A stretch of DNA of 64,000 nucleotides, taken from contig JABSOX010000022.1 of NCBI GenBank assembly GCA_013215655.1, forward strand, positions 1 through 64,000, in the 5' to 3' direction. Position numbers and translations under genes: made by a program. Under the pieces are notes generated by a model. The model saw only the letters and a list, made by a program, of their open reading frames with translations. It was not told where the DNA came from and made no database searches. This stretch comes from Colwellia sp. (lineage in GTDB: Bacteria; Pseudomonadota; Gammaproteobacteria; Enterobacterales; Alteromonadaceae). This document shows positions 54,302 to 63,815 of this stretch, piece by piece (position 1 is the first letter of the stretch; the number at the start of each line of letters is the position of its first letter).

Positions 54302-55768
54302 TTATTTTACTATTTTAATCCATTCACCCGCTTTTACTTTTTTTCTAGGGTATAAACCATTAATTAGGCGCAAATGCTGTTCTGTATAAACACCTAATTT
54401 AATATGTTTAGCTAAGGCTTCTATCGTGGTTTTATCGTTGGCTTTAACGTAATGAATTGTTTTAGATTTACGCTTTTTCGGTTGAACACGTTCAGGGCGA
54501 AAACTTCGAATACTTTTTAAAAAAAGTTTATCATAATCTACCCCTTCTTGAGCTTGAATAACGGTTCCGGCAAGTAAATATGCTCGACTACCCTGAAAAA
54601 TTACTGCGACTCTCTTTCCAGGTTTATTTTCGTCTTTGTATGCAATAGCGGTATGACCAATTAACCCAAATTGACTAAAGTCTTCTGAACGTGTCAATTT
54701 TTGATTGGGTAATACACTACGTAAATAATCACTTGGCAATTGTTTTGATTTTACTCTAGCAACCATTAGCGATATTTCAGCCGTTTTGTCTTTAGGTTTA
54801 GCTATAATTGTCTGCCTCATATTATGAACTTCCCACTCATCAGGGTAAAGTAACGAAAAGCCCAGTTTTTTATGAAGATACCTTCCTTTTTCTAACGGAC
54901 GTTCTTTTACTTTTGCATCGTAATTAATGCCAAATACTAAGCCTTCTGTATGTTTTCGGTATTGGTCTTTGTTATTTAAATTTATTTGATTATCGGGTAA
55001 CGTGCCCGCCTTAGCGATAACTTCTTTTAGCCTTATATCGTTACGTGGATGAGTAGAAAATACGCCGTGGTAACTTCTAATTTTTTTCCCCTCTGTTTTG
55101 GCTCGATACCGCGAGAATTTTTCATGATCTTTTAGTACACCGATGGTTTCAACCATCGCATGAGGATCGTAACCGCTATTTACTAGGTATTCAGCACCAA
55201 AGCCATCAGCTTCTAATTCCATTTCTCTACCGTACCCCTTTACTGCTGCTGTTCCTAACATATTGGTTACATCACCTAAGATGCCACTACCTGTAGATAT
55301 CACACTGGCAATAGTTAATATACTCGTTCCTTTTTTTGCTGTGTCTTGACGTATTACGTGGCGTGCGGTTACATGGGCGACTTCATGGGCTAACACTGCA
55401 GCAAGTTGGGCTTCAGAGTCTAAATAGGCAAGTAATCCTCTGTTAATGTAGATATAGCCGCCGGGTAGCGCAAAAGCGTTAATATCTGGTGCATCTATAA
55501 TGGTAAAAAAATACTTAATGTTTGGACGGTGACTGTTTTTAGCGACTTTTTGCCCGATGTCGTTTACATACTTTGCTAGAGCTTCATCTTGATAAATGGG
55601 CATCGATTTAAGTATTTTTTCATGTAGATCTTTGCCTTTTTTAATTTCCGTACTTTCCGACATCATCACTAAATCAGGTCGACCCGTAGCTGGATTAACA
55701 GCGCAGGCGTTAATAAAAAGTAAAGAAAATATAAATGCGCAGGTTAATAGTCGGTTATCTATAGTCAT
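54302..55768 (-). CDS. M48-family metalloprotease lipoprotein (BepA/YfgC-like)
   Basis: 488 aa. Lipobox FINAC (Cys22) and CAVNPATGRPDLVMMSES are typical of COG4784-type proteases. Zinc motif VLAHEVAHVTARH with HEVAH at 128-132, the third ligand in ELEADGFGAEYL, and SYHGVFSTHPRNDIRL. C-terminal part ends LRLINGLYPRKKVKAGEWIK, a LysM-like tail. Periplasmic face of the outer membrane; quality control or cell-wall processing by family. AGAGGT selects ATG 55768. Last gene of the ten-gene operon. Confidence 0.92.
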   Translation of the reverse strand: MTIDNRLLTCAFIFSLLFINACAVNPATGRPDLVMMSESTEIKKGKDLHEKILKSMPIYQDEALAKYVNDIGQKVAKNSHRPNIKYFFTIIDAPDINAFALPGGYIYINRGLLAYLDSEAQLAAVLAHEVAHVTARHVIRQDTAKKGTSILTIASVISTGSGILGDVTNMLGTAAVKGYGREMELEADGFGAEYLVNSGYDPHAMVETIGVLKDHEKFSRYRAKTEGKKIRSYHGVFSTHPRNDIRLKEVIAKAGTLPDNQINLNNKDQYRKHTEGLVFGINYDAKVKERPLEKGRYLHKKLGFSLLYPDEWEVHNMRQTIIAKPKDKTAEISLMVARVKSKQLPSDYLRSVLPNQKLTRSEDFSQFGLIGHTAIAYKDENKPGKRVAVIFQGSRAYLLAGTVIQAQEGVDYDKLFLKSIRSFRPERVQPKKRKSKTIHYVKANDKTTIEALAKHIKLGVYTEQHLRLINGLYPRKKVKAGEWIKIVK

Positions 55769-55784
55769 ATTTACCTCTAATTGA

Positions 55785-56456
55785 TTATGTGTTTGGACGT
55801 TTAAAAAACGTTTGTAATTGCAGTGCCATGGCTTTACAAGCATCGGTTTGCACTGTCGCAATAAGTGGAATAGGGATAACAATGGCAGGTACGTATGACG
55901 TTCCTTCTGCGATGCTACTTATTTTTCCAATTTGAAGTTTTGTTTGGTAGTCCCAAATAGAAGCTTCGTATTGCGCTTGGCTATCCCATGTACCGAAACC
56001 AAAACAGCTTATGCCAACCGCGCTTATACTGCAGCTAATGCTGCCACTACTGCGCGTTTTCTCTGTATTTCCGTCAATCCAAATAATGTAATGAACGTTA
56101 TATTCATCAAATATTTGTTTTACTTTGTCGTAACGTAATAAGCGGTGTAGGTCTTTAATATGATTAGGAGCTGTACGCGCCTCAAACCAAGGATATAACC
56201 GATCTACAAATTCACTTTCAGGGATCACATTTATTCCTTGCTCTCCTTTAGCTAAGTTTCTTCCGACGCAAGAAATTAACTCTGGTTCTGTTTCGTAGTC
56301 ACTCCCTGTTCGTCTACCAATAACAACAACTGACTCACCTAGACGTAGCTCGCTTTCAGTTACTTTAACTTGATCAATAGTTACCGTGGTACATGCGTTA
56401 ATACTTAACAGTACTAACAACATTAAATATTGCTTGATGGGTAATACATGTTTCAT
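55785..56456 (-). CDS. Lipoprotein of unknown function A
   Basis: 223 aa with lipobox SINAC (Cys22). No family recognised. Notable: GLY/Ser-Cys-rich SGSISCSISAVGISCFGFGT in the middle, preceded by YNVHYIIWIDGNTEKT (a CsgG/LpoB-like strand pattern) and YEASIWDYQTKLQIGKISS. It may be a lipoprotein with an anticodon-binding-like or TolB-like beta-alpha fold. Sixteen bases before the M48 start, so in the same transcript. Confidence 0.75.
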   Translation of the reverse strand: MKHVLPIKQYLMLLVLLSINACTTVTIDQVKVTESELRLGESVVVIGRRTGSDYETEPELISCVGRNLAKGEQGINVIPESEFVDRLYPWFEARTAPNHIKDLHRLLRYDKVKQIFDEYNVHYIIWIDGNTEKTRSSGSISCSISAVGISCFGFGTWDSQAQYEASIWDYQTKLQIGKISSIAEGTSYVPAIVIPIPLIATVQTDACKAMALQLQTFFKRPNT

Positions 56457-56480
56457 GAATAACTCCTAATAAACAATAAA

Positions 56481-57167
56481 TTAGTTTGTCTGTGGCACAG
56501 CTGCGACAAATTGATTTTTTTGATTAGTTTTTTTAAAAGCGGATACTTGTGCTCGTTGTTTAAGCCAATGTTTAATTTCTGGAATGTGGTTAAAACGTAA
56601 AATAATACCGGCTCCTACGTCTCGTAAGGCTACAATCATAGCTTCGTTCAGGGCTTTTTCTCTGGTTTTAAACATCGCAGTAGGTGTTTTTCCATAAGCC
56701 GTTTGAATCCAATCAGCGATAACATTGCCTTGTGCGTCAAAAACTTTTAAATGGTACTTAATCCAAACTTCAAACATATTTATTTTAGTTTCTACCGGCA
56801 TGTTGTATTGAAATTCGTCAATCATAGGATAAAAAAACATATCGATTGAATTGTCGTTGGTTGGTGTTACTGCGTCGAAATAAACAACTTGCTCAAACAT
56901 GCCTTCCAATACAGTACTAAATAGTTCAACTTGAGCTTTGCCCATATAAATTTCTTTTTCTTGGCGTTCTTCATCCTTTTCAATATAGCTATAATTCGAA
57001 AAATCTGGATGATAAACAACGGCTACTTTTAGCGGTAGTGGGTTAACGACTGGCGCCGGAAAATAACCATTTACAATGACCTTGGTAGTACAGCCAAAAA
57101 GCATGCTACATATAAGTATTAAACTGTGACTTACTAGTTTTTTAATTGTTGCATCGTATATCTTCAT
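56481..57167 (-). CDS. Lipoprotein of unknown function B
   Basis: 228 aa. Signal with lipobox MLFGC. Beta/alpha pattern LPLKVAVVYHPDFSNYSYIE, QVELFSTVLEGMFEQVVYFD, SIDMFFYPMIDEFQYNMP and WIKYHLKVFDAQGNVIADW suggests a small envelope domain; no named family recognised. ATG at 57167 was chosen; an in-frame GTG at 57182 adds five residues. 22 bases after the second vWA gene. Confidence 0.75.
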   Translation of the reverse strand: MKIYDATIKKLVSHSLILICSMLFGCTTKVIVNGYFPAPVVNPLPLKVAVVYHPDFSNYSYIEKDEERQEKEIYMGKAQVELFSTVLEGMFEQVVYFDAVTPTNDNSIDMFFYPMIDEFQYNMPVETKINMFEVWIKYHLKVFDAQGNVIADWIQTAYGKTPTAMFKTREKALNEAMIVALRDVGAGIILRFNHIPEIKHWLKQRAQVSAFKKTNQKNQFVAAVPQTN

Positions 57168-57189
57168 TAGATGAGTTCTCACATATTAG

Positions 57190-58194
57190 CTATGGATCTA
57201 AATTGTTTAATCCTACAAATGTGCCACCATTACGATAGGTAAGCTCACGCATTAAGGTAGCAAAGCGGATACCTGTTTTTTGTAGATGTTTAGGGAGCAT
57301 AAATTGCACAGGAAAACCAACCGCATGAATTCTTACCATACGTTCATTATTCGTGTTGATTTTGTTAATAAGAGCAACAGTTTTTAAAACCCTTTGAATA
57401 GACCGGCCAGAAAACTCATCTCCCATAACGTATAGACTAATTTTTTTGTCTTGGCTAAAAAAAGTACGGATTGCTTTTTGTACTCCTTCTACAGGGCTAC
57501 TGTTACTAAATGGGTGCCATGACCTTAATCGTTTTATTATGGCGGCTCTGCGAGCGGTAGTATCAGGTATCCATTTACGTTGATAGCTAGAGAACATGTA
57601 TTTCCCCATGTCATTCATAAATTGAATGCCTTTAACTTCTGGGTAAATATCAAGTGTGGCAATAACCTGATCAAGCAGTTTGGGCCAAGCGTAATTAAAC
57701 ATGCTGCCAGAGGTATCAATAATAAAAATTAGATATTCGCTATCTACGGGAATTCCGCCAATTAAATTATTGGAGCTTTTATAGTTTCTGCCGAGTAAAC
57801 GTTCCATTTCAGCAGAAAGTGATTGTAGGGCAATAGCTAAATCTCCTTTCTCTTTTTGACTTACAGAAGCCGCTTTAGCTATTTGTGCATATTGGGCTTC
57901 GATTTGAGCATGTCGTGTACGTAAAATTGCAATACGTCTTTTGTCGGCGTCAATTTGTTCATGCTTAGCATTTAAGTGGCGATTAAATAAGCTTGTTTCA
58001 CCTCTTATGGTAAATAATTGTTCTTGTAGTTTTTTTATTTGTCCATCTAGTTGTACCGTTGATTCTTCCAATACAATTGGCTCCATGGTTTTAGTGATCA
58101 TCAGTAACAAAACAATGGCACCAAACGCACAGCAAATAATGTCTAAAAATGCGATAGAAAAATCTTCTGAAGTTCTAGATTTACGTTTCATCAT
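57190..58194 (-). CDS. ExbD-like anchor fused to a periplasmic vWA domain (protein 2)
   Basis: 334 aa. Helix FLDIICCAFGAIVLLLMI (16-33) resembles the TolR/ExbD helix, with Asp18 at the place of the proton-carrying Asp25 of ExbD. Residues about 45-135 are a coiled coil; from about 150 a von Willebrand A domain begins with IFIIDTSGSMF, the MIDAS residues Asp160, Ser162 and Ser164. The standard ExbD topology (N-in) puts the vWA domain in the periplasm. Paralogue of the next gene, 6 bases upstream. Partner of the ExbB-like protein by inference. Confidence 0.85.
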   Translation of the reverse strand: MMKRKSRTSEDFSIAFLDIICCAFGAIVLLLMITKTMEPIVLEESTVQLDGQIKKLQEQLFTIRGETSLFNRHLNAKHEQIDADKRRIAILRTRHAQIEAQYAQIAKAASVSQKEKGDLAIALQSLSAEMERLLGRNYKSSNNLIGGIPVDSEYLIFIIDTSGSMFNYAWPKLLDQVIATLDIYPEVKGIQFMNDMGKYMFSSYQRKWIPDTTARRAAIIKRLRSWHPFSNSSPVEGVQKAIRTFFSQDKKISLYVMGDEFSGRSIQRVLKTVALINKINTNNERMVRIHAVGFPVQFMLPKHLQKTGIRFATLMRELTYRNGGTFVGLNNLDP

Positions 58195-58200
58195 ATTCTC

Positions 58201-59277
58201 CTATGGCCAATCTATCGATGGGCTAATAAAAGAACCGGAAGTATGTAATGCTAATTTCCAAAAAGAAGAAGCAGCCATAGGATCACCTTCCATCGGCCAC
58301 AACATTACATTTACTGGAATTCCATCAGGTAAAGTATTTACTGCTTGTATAAATAATTCTTCACGCTCTTCTCCTGAAATAGTATTACCTTTTTTAGCGT
58401 GAATACCTTGTGTGGGAAGTCCATCGGTTATTAGCAAAATATTGTCAGGTAACGGATGTAACTGACTAACTTCTCGAAAAGCTTTTTCTAGGCTAGTACC
58501 CCCCTTAGGTACAACGTCGCGCAAATTTTTGATACTTAAATTAAGCTGTTCTTTATTAGCAACCGATATCCATTGACGGTGAGTTTCGTTAATACTGGCA
58601 CGAACATCGGTATTAAATAAATAAAGTTGAAATTGACTTTCAATAGGGAATTTTGCTACTAACCATTCTACGGTTCGTATGGCTCGTTGCCATTTCTTGG
58701 CCGCTTTTTGAGTTTCTTCAGACATATTTCTTCGTATAATAATATTAACTATACTGCTGTCCAACATGCTCGCTGAAACGTCGAGTAATATTAGGATGCG
58801 ATCGCCACCTAGTTTTAAACCTGTTAAGTATTGGCGATCACTTTCACCTGCAAATTGTCGAGCACTATTACCCGTTGACTGTTGTTGCTCTAATTTTTGT
58901 TTTTCATTTAATAATGATTGTATTTGTTCTTTTATTTTTGTGATTTGTTGGTCGTCGCCTTCCTTATCTAAGGATACAATCATGTTATCAATTGCTTCTA
59001 TATCGTCGTTAATACGCTTTGCTAATCCACTTGTTTCTACTAAATCTTGATCGAGTAACGACAGGGTGTTTTTAATTTTAACAAGGTGAAGTTCACCGTC
59101 GTGAATTTCTTGTTCGAGCAAGTTCACTTCTGCTTGAAGTTTGTTATCTTTTATTTCTATTTGAGTGCTAATGTCATGTTTAATGATTAAAAATATGAGT
59201 ATAACTGCACCTAAGCCGCACGACATGATATCGAGAAACGATAAACTAAAAGTTGTGAACTTACGTTTAACAGCCAT
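58201..59277 (-). CDS. ExbD-like anchor fused to a periplasmic vWA domain (protein 1)
   Basis: 358 aa. Helix FLDIMSCGLGAVILIFLI (14-31) with Asp16 at the ExbD proton-carrier position; coiled coil about 40-135; vWA domain from about 158 with ILILLDVSASML, MIDAS Asp166, Ser168, Ser170, then PKGGTSLEKAF (MIDAS Thr) and NILLITDGLPTQG. Same plan as the following gene, with little identity outside the helix, so an old duplication. Starts 4 bases after the Hsp70-like stop. Confidence 0.87.
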   Translation of the reverse strand: MAVKRKFTTFSLSFLDIMSCGLGAVILIFLIIKHDISTQIEIKDNKLQAEVNLLEQEIHDGELHLVKIKNTLSLLDQDLVETSGLAKRINDDIEAIDNMIVSLDKEGDDQQITKIKEQIQSLLNEKQKLEQQQSTGNSARQFAGESDRQYLTGLKLGGDRILILLDVSASMLDSSIVNIIIRRNMSEETQKAAKKWQRAIRTVEWLVAKFPIESQFQLYLFNTDVRASINETHRQWISVANKEQLNLSIKNLRDVVPKGGTSLEKAFREVSQLHPLPDNILLITDGLPTQGIHAKKGNTISGEEREELFIQAVNTLPDGIPVNVMLWPMEGDPMAASSFWKLALHTSGSFISPSIDWP

Positions 59278-59281
59278 ATGT

Positions 59282-60604
59282 TTAGCACTCCTTATTGACG
59301 TGAATAAATTGCAATGGCTGTTTAAAAAAACTGCTTGTTAATTTGTCTCCAATAACAAGGTCTTGAACACGGTTAAGCGGTAATCTATTTAAATAAATAC
59401 TGTCGTTACTAAGGTTTTCTATACGCCAGTTTTGGTCGTGATTAACTAACGTGATATTTGAATGATTAGTTCTTTCATTCGCTATATAAGGAAATTTCTC
59501 GGATAAATAATATTTTTTTACATCAGTACTTTCACTTATTAACGGATAAGCGCATCCATTAATAAGTACGTGGGTAATAACGGATGCATTATTTACATTA
59601 TTAATTGAATTGGAATCGGTAGAACTATCGACATTATATCGAGTATTTAGTTGTATTTGAGTAATAAGCCTAATATCTTTATCACAGGTCATAACATCAA
59701 AGAGCTTATGTAAGTTGTGTGTTAGCGAATGTTGATCGATCACAATAAAGTCTTGCTCTGAACTAACCGTCAATCGTTCAAGTAAGTTGGCAAAACGTCG
59801 TGTAATAAAACACTGTTTTGTAGAGGAGAAACTGCTTAATGTTGTGTGAAAAAAATTGTCTAATATTTCTCTTACCTCATTAATGTTAACCATTATATTT
59901 TTATCGGCAATACTGATGTCGTATTGGTCTTTTTCTAACGTCAGCAGCGTAGGAATAACTTGATATATTTCTTGCTCAGTCTCTGCGGTGTAAAACCCGT
60001 CAAATCTACATTCATCTATTAACTTTTTATTAATCCACTTAGCCATGGTGTTGTATAAATTATGTACTCCTTGATTAGCGATAACTTGGCTTTTACTTAC
60101 GGCTAAAGCGTTATTTATTGTTAATTCAGTGCAGATTGTTTGGTGTAACTCAATATCAAAGAACAGGGCTGATTGATTATTATGGCTAAATGAAGTTTCA
60201 GCTAAATAGGCTATAGCATTATTTACAATAGCTGAAACTGACAATTTGCATGCTTTTGCTATGCCTAAAAGCAATGAAAGTTGTTCGTTATTATAATAAG
60301 GGGGAACAACAAAAATAATGTCTTGGCAGGTAGAAAAACCAGCAGTTAAACGTTGTAGTTGTAAAAATTCGAGATCGGCAAAGTGCTTAATTTTACTGTT
60401 AGTCGTATTTACATCTTCATATCCTAATCGTTGCCAATAGTGGTAATGCATATTTAACGGGGACGTTTTAGATAGTTGCCATGCTTGTTCACCAAATAGT
60501 ACTTCCTCATCGGCTATAAGGGCATACCCAAATTCGCTAACATGAGTATCTCCTTGAATTAGCGTTAGCTTATAGTCGTTAATTTCTATAATTAGTGTAT
60601 TCAT
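59282..60604 (-). CDS. Hsp70/actin-fold protein with an FHA-like C-terminus
   Basis: 440 aa, no signal or membrane helix. Starts MNTLIIEINDYKLTLIQGD like an actin-fold phosphate-1 loop without the DxGT; VSAIVNNAIAYLAETSF and QSALFFDIELHQTICTEL follow like Hsp70 connect and phosphate-2 strands. The last ~80 residues (NHSNITLVNHDQNWRIENLS, LNRLPLNRVQDLVIGDKL) look like a forkhead-associated or PilZ-like beta domain. Cytosolic part of the machine by inference. Its start overlaps the ExbB-like stop by one base. Confidence 0.65.
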   Translation of the reverse strand: MNTLIIEINDYKLTLIQGDTHVSEFGYALIADEEVLFGEQAWQLSKTSPLNMHYHYWQRLGYEDVNTTNSKIKHFADLEFLQLQRLTAGFSTCQDIIFVVPPYYNNEQLSLLLGIAKACKLSVSAIVNNAIAYLAETSFSHNNQSALFFDIELHQTICTELTINNALAVSKSQVIANQGVHNLYNTMAKWINKKLIDECRFDGFYTAETEQEIYQVIPTLLTLEKDQYDISIADKNIMVNINEVREILDNFFHTTLSSFSSTKQCFITRRFANLLERLTVSSEQDFIVIDQHSLTHNLHKLFDVMTCDKDIRLITQIQLNTRYNVDSSTDSNSINNVNNASVITHVLINGCAYPLISESTDVKKYYLSEKFPYIANERTNHSNITLVNHDQNWRIENLSNDSIYLNRLPLNRVQDLVIGDKLTSSFFKQPLQFIHVNKEC

Positions 60605-61416
60605 TATGCTGGCTCATTACCTTCAATTCTTAAATGATTTAGTAAGTTATTGTCACAATAGTCTTGAGTCCTTTGTACTAATCGCTCTTGCATTAGCTGT
60701 AATTGATGAGTAAAAAACATGATGAATATACTGATCACTAATGCAATAAAAGTGGAATTAAATGCTACACCCAAACTAGTCGTTATACCGACAATATCGC
60801 CTTCTACGGCCTTATGAGCTTGACTTAAAGCATCACCAATGCCCCGTACGGTGCCAATAAAACCAATTGATGGTATTGCCCAGGAAATGTAACGCACCAT
60901 GGCTAGTTCACTGTCTAGTCGGTCTGATTCAGAGTCACAAATATTCCTAATAGCAGCAGCCACAGCGGAAATACTACCTGTTGCAGCAAAGCGTTTTAGT
61001 GAAATAAGTAAGGCTCTTGGTGCTAACATTTGTTGTTTATCTGCGGGCAGGGCTTGTAATGGACGACACAAATTCCGCGCATCTTCGGGCAATATACTTG
61101 CTCCAGCCTGTACGCTAAGCATAGTTTGATCAAACATACTTTTTTCTTGGAAAGTACAATATGCTTTATATGCCATGATCATTAACGCCCATAACATTAA
61201 AATTAAACATGTTTCTTGTTCATAGTCTTTTAAAACTAAATAAATTGAACGTTGCTCTGTAACTAAGCTGCCCGCAATTTGCTGGGCTTGCTGCATTTTA
61301 AGTAGCACTTCTGCCTCAGGGCGGATAACGGTTACAAACAAAGCATGTACAACAATAATTGCTAAGATTAACGAAAAAAGTTGATAGAAAAATTCAGTAC
61401 CGTCATTGCTTTTCAT
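60604..61416 (-). CDS. ExbB/TolQ/MotA-like proton channel protein
   Basis: 270 aa. N-terminal helix about 11-30 (LFSLILAIIVVHALFV), second about 70-88, then the family channel helices YISWAIPSIGFIGTVRGIGD and ITTSLGVAFNSTFIALVISI with the conserved GFIGTVxGI and TSLGxAFxST. These match MotA/TolQ/ExbB pore helices. Together with the ExbD-like vWA proteins it could form a proton-driven rotary or pulling unit. One-base overlap with the next gene. Confidence 0.9.
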   Translation of the reverse strand: MKSNDGTEFFYQLFSLILAIIVVHALFVTVIRPEAEVLLKMQQAQQIAGSLVTEQRSIYLVLKDYEQETCLILMLWALMIMAYKAYCTFQEKSMFDQTMLSVQAGASILPEDARNLCRPLQALPADKQQMLAPRALLISLKRFAATGSISAVAAAIRNICDSESDRLDSELAMVRYISWAIPSIGFIGTVRGIGDALSQAHKAVEGDIVGITTSLGVAFNSTFIALVISIFIMFFTHQLQLMQERLVQRTQDYCDNNLLNHLRIEGNEPA

Positions 61417-61425
61417 ATCTAGTCC

Positions 61426-61731
61426 TTATATATCAATAGGAAAGGAAACAGACAAATCCTCTGATATTTCTTCAGAAGGAATAAAGTCAGGTGTTTGTTC
61501 TTGATTGTTATTAACCATTTTATCGGGTGGTAAAACCTGAGTTTTTACAGTGGATTTAGTAGGAGAGTCGTTTGTTGAAGGTAGTGCTTTATCTGGTTTA
61601 GCTTTCGTCTTGTTTATCTTTTTCTCTATATTAATTTTATCGACATTATTTTGGTTTTTTTCAGTTACTTGTACAGCTAGCAAAGAAAAAGATATTAGTA
61701 AAAAATAACTACAGATTAAGGTTGTTTTCAT
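61426..61731 (-). CDS. Small exported Lys/Pro-rich protein
   Basis: 101 aa. Signal peptide TLICSYFLLISFSLLAVQV; the mature part is hydrophilic, Lys/Asn/Pro/Thr rich with no predicted fold, and ends EEISEDLSVSFPIDI. No family recognised. Nine bases before the ExbB-like gene and 20 after the PEGA-SUMF1 gene. A periplasmic linker or plug is one idea. Confidence 0.7.
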   Translation of the reverse strand: MKTTLICSYFLLISFSLLAVQVTEKNQNNVDKINIEKKINKTKAKPDKALPSTNDSPTKSTVKTQVLPPDKMVNNNQEQTPDFIPSEEISEDLSVSFPIDI

Positions 61732-61751
61732 TTCTTTGGCTCCAAATAAAT

Positions 61752-63815
61752 TTATTTTACGTAACGTGCAATACGAAATCCCACATCATTCCGCTTATCA
61801 TTACCATAATCTCTATACGATAAGCGTAGCGTTGTTCGACTACCGTGTGCCCAACTAGAGCCTCGAATAACATGGTAATCACCGGTTAATGGACCACTGG
61901 GGTTTTGCTCAACAGTTAAGGATAGACCAGTATTTATTTCGTAAAAATCGTGCTGCCACTCTGCAACATTGCCAGCAAGATCAAAAAGTCCTTTATTGTT
62001 GTTAACAAAGGAACCGACAGGGGCACTGGTGATATATTTGTCGTTATAGCGTGGGATGATTGTTCCTAATATGGGGGCACCTGAGATATCAGCAAAATTT
62101 CCGGCATTCTTGCTTGGTGGAAGGCTTGGCCCCCAAGAATATTTGAGCATGTTACCGTTGTTGTATCTACTTGCCCAAGTCCACTCTGCTTCGGTAGGGA
62201 GACGGTAGCCTTCTTGCTCAAGCTCAAAACCAACAAGTTTGTTATTTTCAATGTTATAAACAGGCACTAGATTGTCTTTTTCAGATAACCAATTACAAAA
62301 TAAAGCTGCTTGAATCCAAGAAATATTTACCACAGGTTGGTTACTGCCATTTAAGCTATTGCCTTTTACGTGACCGGAAGAGTGTGCTTGTAAAAATTGT
62401 TTAAACTCTTTGTTTGTTATTTCCATTAAACCTAAATAAAAAGGTTTAGCTAAGTGAATATTTCGTTTTATCTCGTTAGCTCGTCGTCCTTGTTCTCGGC
62501 GAGAGGCGCCCGTTTCGAAGGAGTCATTTATTTTGAATAACTTAAGTTTACTGCCCGTAGCGGTAGTGATAATGGTCTTAATATTTTCCCATTTTGCTTG
62601 CTCTAATGTTTTTAACTTCACTGTAAACACTTGTTCAGCGTTGGGCGTAGGCAAAATGGAGGTTTGATAAACGACATAGCCTTCTTTTTCAATGCGTATA
62701 TGCTGTTGTTTACTTGGTAAAGATAACGGCTTATTAGCTCGCCCCATTAAACGACCTTCAACATATAACAATGCATCGTTTGGTGTTACTTGAAAGTTTA
62801 CTTGCGCAATAATAGATTTAAGAGCGAATTGCTTGTTTTTTGTCTGACCAGATTCAACAAGTAAATGATGAGTTTGAGATTGATAGCCATCTTTAAATAG
62901 TAACAGTGGTTGCTTTTTATTGGGTGATACAGCAACCGATAAAGGGGTTGTCCCTAAATATTGCTCACCGTAGGTAACACTTACGCCTGACGGTTGAGAA
63001 GTTATCGCGAGTTGGCCTTGTAACATAAACAACGGAACCCTAGGCAACGATTTATCTTGCTCAGCGAGCACCGTAATTTTTCGAGAGGTTTGTTGATAAC
63101 CCTGCTTCTTAAAGATAATTGATTGGTCACCTTCGAGCAGTTTTACTGTCGTAGGCGTTATCCCTATCAACTCACCCTTAAGAAAAATTTTCACATCAGA
63201 AGGGCTACTTGTTATTTCAATATTTGCCCACGCTGGCTTTAACGAAAGTGCTAACTGTTGACGTTGACGTTTACCAAGAATATTAATGCTTTGCTTATGT
63301 TCGAAATGATCTTTTGCAGTTAATGAAATTTGATGTTCGCCAGCCGAAATGTGTTTAATTAAGCCATTTTTTACATCCCTTAATTCACCGTCAATTTTGA
63401 CAACTAATTCGTTGGTGACATTGGTTAGTATTTGTAACTCACCGGGTAATGGGATAAAAGTAAATTGCAGTTGTTGATTTTGCTCTTCGGTTACATAAAA
63501 CGTTTGTGATAGATCGTAGAAACCGTCCAACTCGGCAAGAAGTTGGTACTGACCTGTACGCATTAATAGATGGTCATCTAACTTAATATGCACAGTACCC
63601 TTTATTTCTACATCATTTACTATCGGTACCGTAGTTATTACCACAGACTTTGAAGAAAATAGGAACCACATTATCAGCGCTGAAATAAGTAAAATAATTG
63701 CGGCGAGGTAACCTGGTAATCTCGTTTGTTTTTTTAATACGCCTTGCTCAACAGAAGATGGAACAAAAGCTGTCGCTGTAATTGGTTTGTTATCGTTTGT
63801 GCTTGATTCACTCAT
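61752..63815 (-). CDS. PEGA-repeat and formylglycine-generating-enzyme-like (SUMF1) membrane protein
   Basis: 687 aa. One helix at about 36-54 after a cytosolic tail; then several PEGA repeats (for example SGVSVTYGEQYLGTTPLSVA, SSPSDVKIFLKGELIGITPT, TPNDALLYVEGRLMGRANKP) to about residue 400; then a SUMF1/FGE-sulfatase domain with YLGLMEITNKEFKQFL, NISWIQAALFCNWLSE, YRLPTEAEWTWASR, GLFDLAGNVAEWQHDF and RGSSWAHG. SUMF1-type domains in bacteria often bind rather than convert. PEGA domains favour outer surfaces. Overlaps the upstream gene by four bases. Confidence 0.9.
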   Translation of the reverse strand: MSESSTNDNKPITATAFVPSSVEQGVLKKQTRLPGYLAAIILLISALIMWFLFSSKSVVITTVPIVNDVEIKGTVHIKLDDHLLMRTGQYQLLAELDGFYDLSQTFYVTEEQNQQLQFTFIPLPGELQILTNVTNELVVKIDGELRDVKNGLIKHISAGEHQISLTAKDHFEHKQSINILGKRQRQQLALSLKPAWANIEITSSPSDVKIFLKGELIGITPTTVKLLEGDQSIIFKKQGYQQTSRKITVLAEQDKSLPRVPLFMLQGQLAITSQPSGVSVTYGEQYLGTTPLSVAVSPNKKQPLLLFKDGYQSQTHHLLVESGQTKNKQFALKSIIAQVNFQVTPNDALLYVEGRLMGRANKPLSLPSKQQHIRIEKEGYVVYQTSILPTPNAEQVFTVKLKTLEQAKWENIKTIITTATGSKLKLFKINDSFETGASRREQGRRANEIKRNIHLAKPFYLGLMEITNKEFKQFLQAHSSGHVKGNSLNGSNQPVVNISWIQAALFCNWLSEKDNLVPVYNIENNKLVGFELEQEGYRLPTEAEWTWASRYNNGNMLKYSWGPSLPPSKNAGNFADISGAPILGTIIPRYNDKYITSAPVGSFVNNNKGLFDLAGNVAEWQHDFYEINTGLSLTVEQNPSGPLTGDYHVIRGSSWAHGSRTTLRLSYRDYGNDKRNDVGFRIARYVK

